NCBI GenBank assembly: GCA_963844395.1
Contig: CAWJNX010000002.1
Location: forward strand, 992,001 to 1,056,000
DNA length: 64,000 nt
Origin: VRUE01 sp963844395
Lineage (GTDB): Bacteria; Actinomycetota; Thermoleophilia; Solirubrobacterales; 70-9
Direction of reading: 5' to 3'
Part shown: piece after piece, positions 62,867-64,000 of the stretch
How the letters are laid out: every line of letters begins with the position of its first letter
Position numbering within the stretch: the stretch's first letter is position 1
The notes under the pieces: generated by a model
What the model was told of the DNA's origin: nothing
Database searches by the model: none
What the model saw: only the letters and a program-made list of their open reading frames with translations
Program-made: the position numbers and the translations under genes

Positions 62867-64000
62867 TTGTCGGATATCCAGTCCCGTGAGCTTCACGGCG
62901 TGAGCGGCCCCGTTCGCTACTCGCCTGAGCGTGCCTACCGCCCGCTCGTCTCGCCGCCCAGCGTCGAGGACAAGGACGCCTGTGCGATCTACGCTTCGGT
63001 GCGCAAGGACGCGACGCCGAGCCACGAGCCGATCGCGCTGGCGGTCCCAGCGCTGCAGAAGATGCTCCACCGGGCCGGCAACGTCGATGGAGAGGGCGAC
63101 GGTTGCGGCCTGCTGGTCGACATCCCGCGCAAGATCTGGGCCGAGGAGGTCAGGACCGGCGGCCACGACCCCTCGCTGACCCTCGACGACGCCTTCGCCG
63201 TCGCCCACGTCTTCGTCGAGCGCTCCCAGGACCGCCAGCGGATACAGCACGATGCCCGCGAGCTACTGGGCCAGGGCGGCTTCCGCGTCCTCGCCGAGCG
63301 GATCGGCGTCGTCAACTCGCCGGCGCTTGGACCGACCGCCCGGGAGGAGGAGCCGCACTTCTGGCAGATCGCCGGCCTGGTCGCCGACGCCGGGCGCCGC
63401 GATCGCGTCCTCTTCGACCTCCTGATCGAGCTGGAGCAGCGGCTCGACGTTCACGTGCCGTCCTTCTCGGCGACGACCTGCGTCTACAAGGTGATGGGCG
63501 CGCCGACGGTGCTGGGCAAGTACTACCCCGACCTGCACGACGAGCGCTTCGAGACGATCGGTTGCTTCGGCCACAACCGCTACTCGACCAACACCTGGCC
63601 CTCTTTTAAAAGGGTCCAGCCCTTTTCGGTACTCGGCCACAACGGCGAGATCAACACGATCGAACAGCTGCGCCAGGAGGCGCGCATGCTGGGCGTGCCG
63701 ATCCAGGCCGGCTCATCGGACTCGCAGGACCTCAACCGGGCGATCGAGACCCTGGTCAGCCGCGATGGCCTCAGCCTCGCCGAGGCGATGGAGATGGTGG
63801 TGCCGCCGATCGCCCACGAGATCCGCTCGCTGCCCGAGGACCTGCACTCCTTCTATATGTACCTGCATCAGGCGATGGGGCCGTTCGCCCAGGGGCCGGT
63901 TGCGCTGATTTCCCGCCACGCCGACGAGTGCGTCTTCTCCGCCGATGCACTGGGGCTGCGGCCGCTGTGGCAGGTCGAGACCACCGACGACTTCGTCTTC
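62867..64000 (+). CDS. Glutamate synthase large-subunit-like protein (class II glutaminase domain), N-terminal part
   Basis: The frame is open to the window end. TTG 62867 follows GGGAGG at suitable spacing. Residue Cys39 (EDKDACAIYA) matches the N-terminal nucleophile of glutamate synthase after removal of a short propeptide, but is followed by AIY rather than GVG/GIG. FGHNRYSTNTWPSFKRVQPFSVLGHNGEINTIEQLRQEARMLG is the class II amidotransferase core, and SSDSQDLNRAIETLVSRDGLSL matches GltB. It releases ammonia from glutamine for glutamate formation. Partner gltD is not in view. Confidence 0.88.
   Translation, partial: MSDIQSRELHGVSGPVRYSPERAYRPLVSPPSVEDKDACAIYASVRKDATPSHEPIALAVPALQKMLHRAGNVDGEGDGCGLLVDIPRKIWAEEVRTGGHDPSLTLDDAFAVAHVFVERSQDRQRIQHDARELLGQGGFRVLAERIGVVNSPALGPTAREEEPHFWQIAGLVADAGRRDRVLFDLLIELEQRLDVHVPSFSATTCVYKVMGAPTVLGKYYPDLHDERFETIGCFGHNRYSTNTWPSFKRVQPFSVLGHNGEINTIEQLRQEARMLGVPIQAGSSDSQDLNRAIETLVSRDGLSLAEAMEMVVPPIAHEIRSLPEDLHSFYMYLHQAMGPFAQGPVALISRHADECVFSADALGLRPLWQVETTDDFVF

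Overview
The window is high-GC, densely coded bacterial chromosome. CarD, DisA, a TilS-HPRT-FtsH-folate cluster, an F420-type (LLM) oxidoreductase, CWB2 cell-wall-binding repeats, many GTG/TTG starts and an exported family with GG-x-IKK-x-TI-type repeats all fit an actinobacterium. The gene set is most like Thermoleophilia/Solirubrobacterales; this placement is inference from gene content. There are no transposases, phage genes, rRNA or CRISPR arrays, and one tRNA (Thr-TGT).

Layout. 1-8 kb: P-II, a MerR-adenylate cyclase fusion, tilS, hpt, ftsH, folP-folB-folK, then a convergent GST-like gene. 8-17 kb: coaX, dusB, greA, lysS, clpC and a frameshifted aldo/keto reductase. 16.6-21.5 kb: disA-carD-ispD, a DUF389 membrane protein on the opposite strand, a PHP phosphoesterase and ispF. 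21.5-28.4 kb: acyl-CoA ligase, a coiled-coil protein, cysS, a SpoU rRNA methyltransferase, a SigH-like sigma factor, a GNAT-like gene and tRNA-Thr. 28.4-38.4 kb: SHOCT membrane protein, ring-cleaving dioxygenase, iron-type alcohol dehydrogenase, a PlsC-GpsA fusion, ECF sigma factor with a putative anti-sigma partner, DUF4383, rhomboid protease, BtuF-like protein and a CorC-type transporter. 38.4-49.6 kb: a fatty-acid oxidation region (3-hydroxyacyl-CoA dehydrogenase, thiolase, three acyl-CoA dehydrogenases, LLM oxidoreductase) whose promoters share a TetR-type palindrome, interrupted by secreted and envelope genes. 49.7-56.1 kb: M23 peptidase, Gly-rich membrane protein and lysA-hom-thrC-thrB. 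56.2-64 kb: a wrecked PucR regulator, a 1491-residue secreted protease with lectin-like repeats, a cupin protein and the start of a glutamate-synthase-like gene that runs off the window.

The most unusual content is non-coding. At least four families of dispersed, structured palindromic elements sit between genes. Family A has 4 copies: long perfect stems whose sequence differs between copies, around conserved loop motifs. Family B has 2 copies: three nested stems that supply stop codons to flanking genes. Family C has 2 inverted copies between greA and lysS: an outer stem enclosing three hairpins and an identical 32-nt block. Family D has 2 copies: a short palindrome, one of them 3 nt before folK. 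A further perfect 16-bp-arm palindrome lies in frame inside cysS. A and B share an inner A5/T5 stem next to a GACGC-like loop, so they may be one superfamily. This set of elements is the best candidate here for an undescribed system.

Other points of note: a promoter followed at once by an intrinsic terminator upstream of greA; ispD with no canonical start codon; the PlsC-GpsA fusion; and single-nucleotide frameshifts in otherwise intact genes at about 15.45, 42.52, 49.20 and 51.11 kb. The frameshifts could be sequencing errors, decay or recoding.
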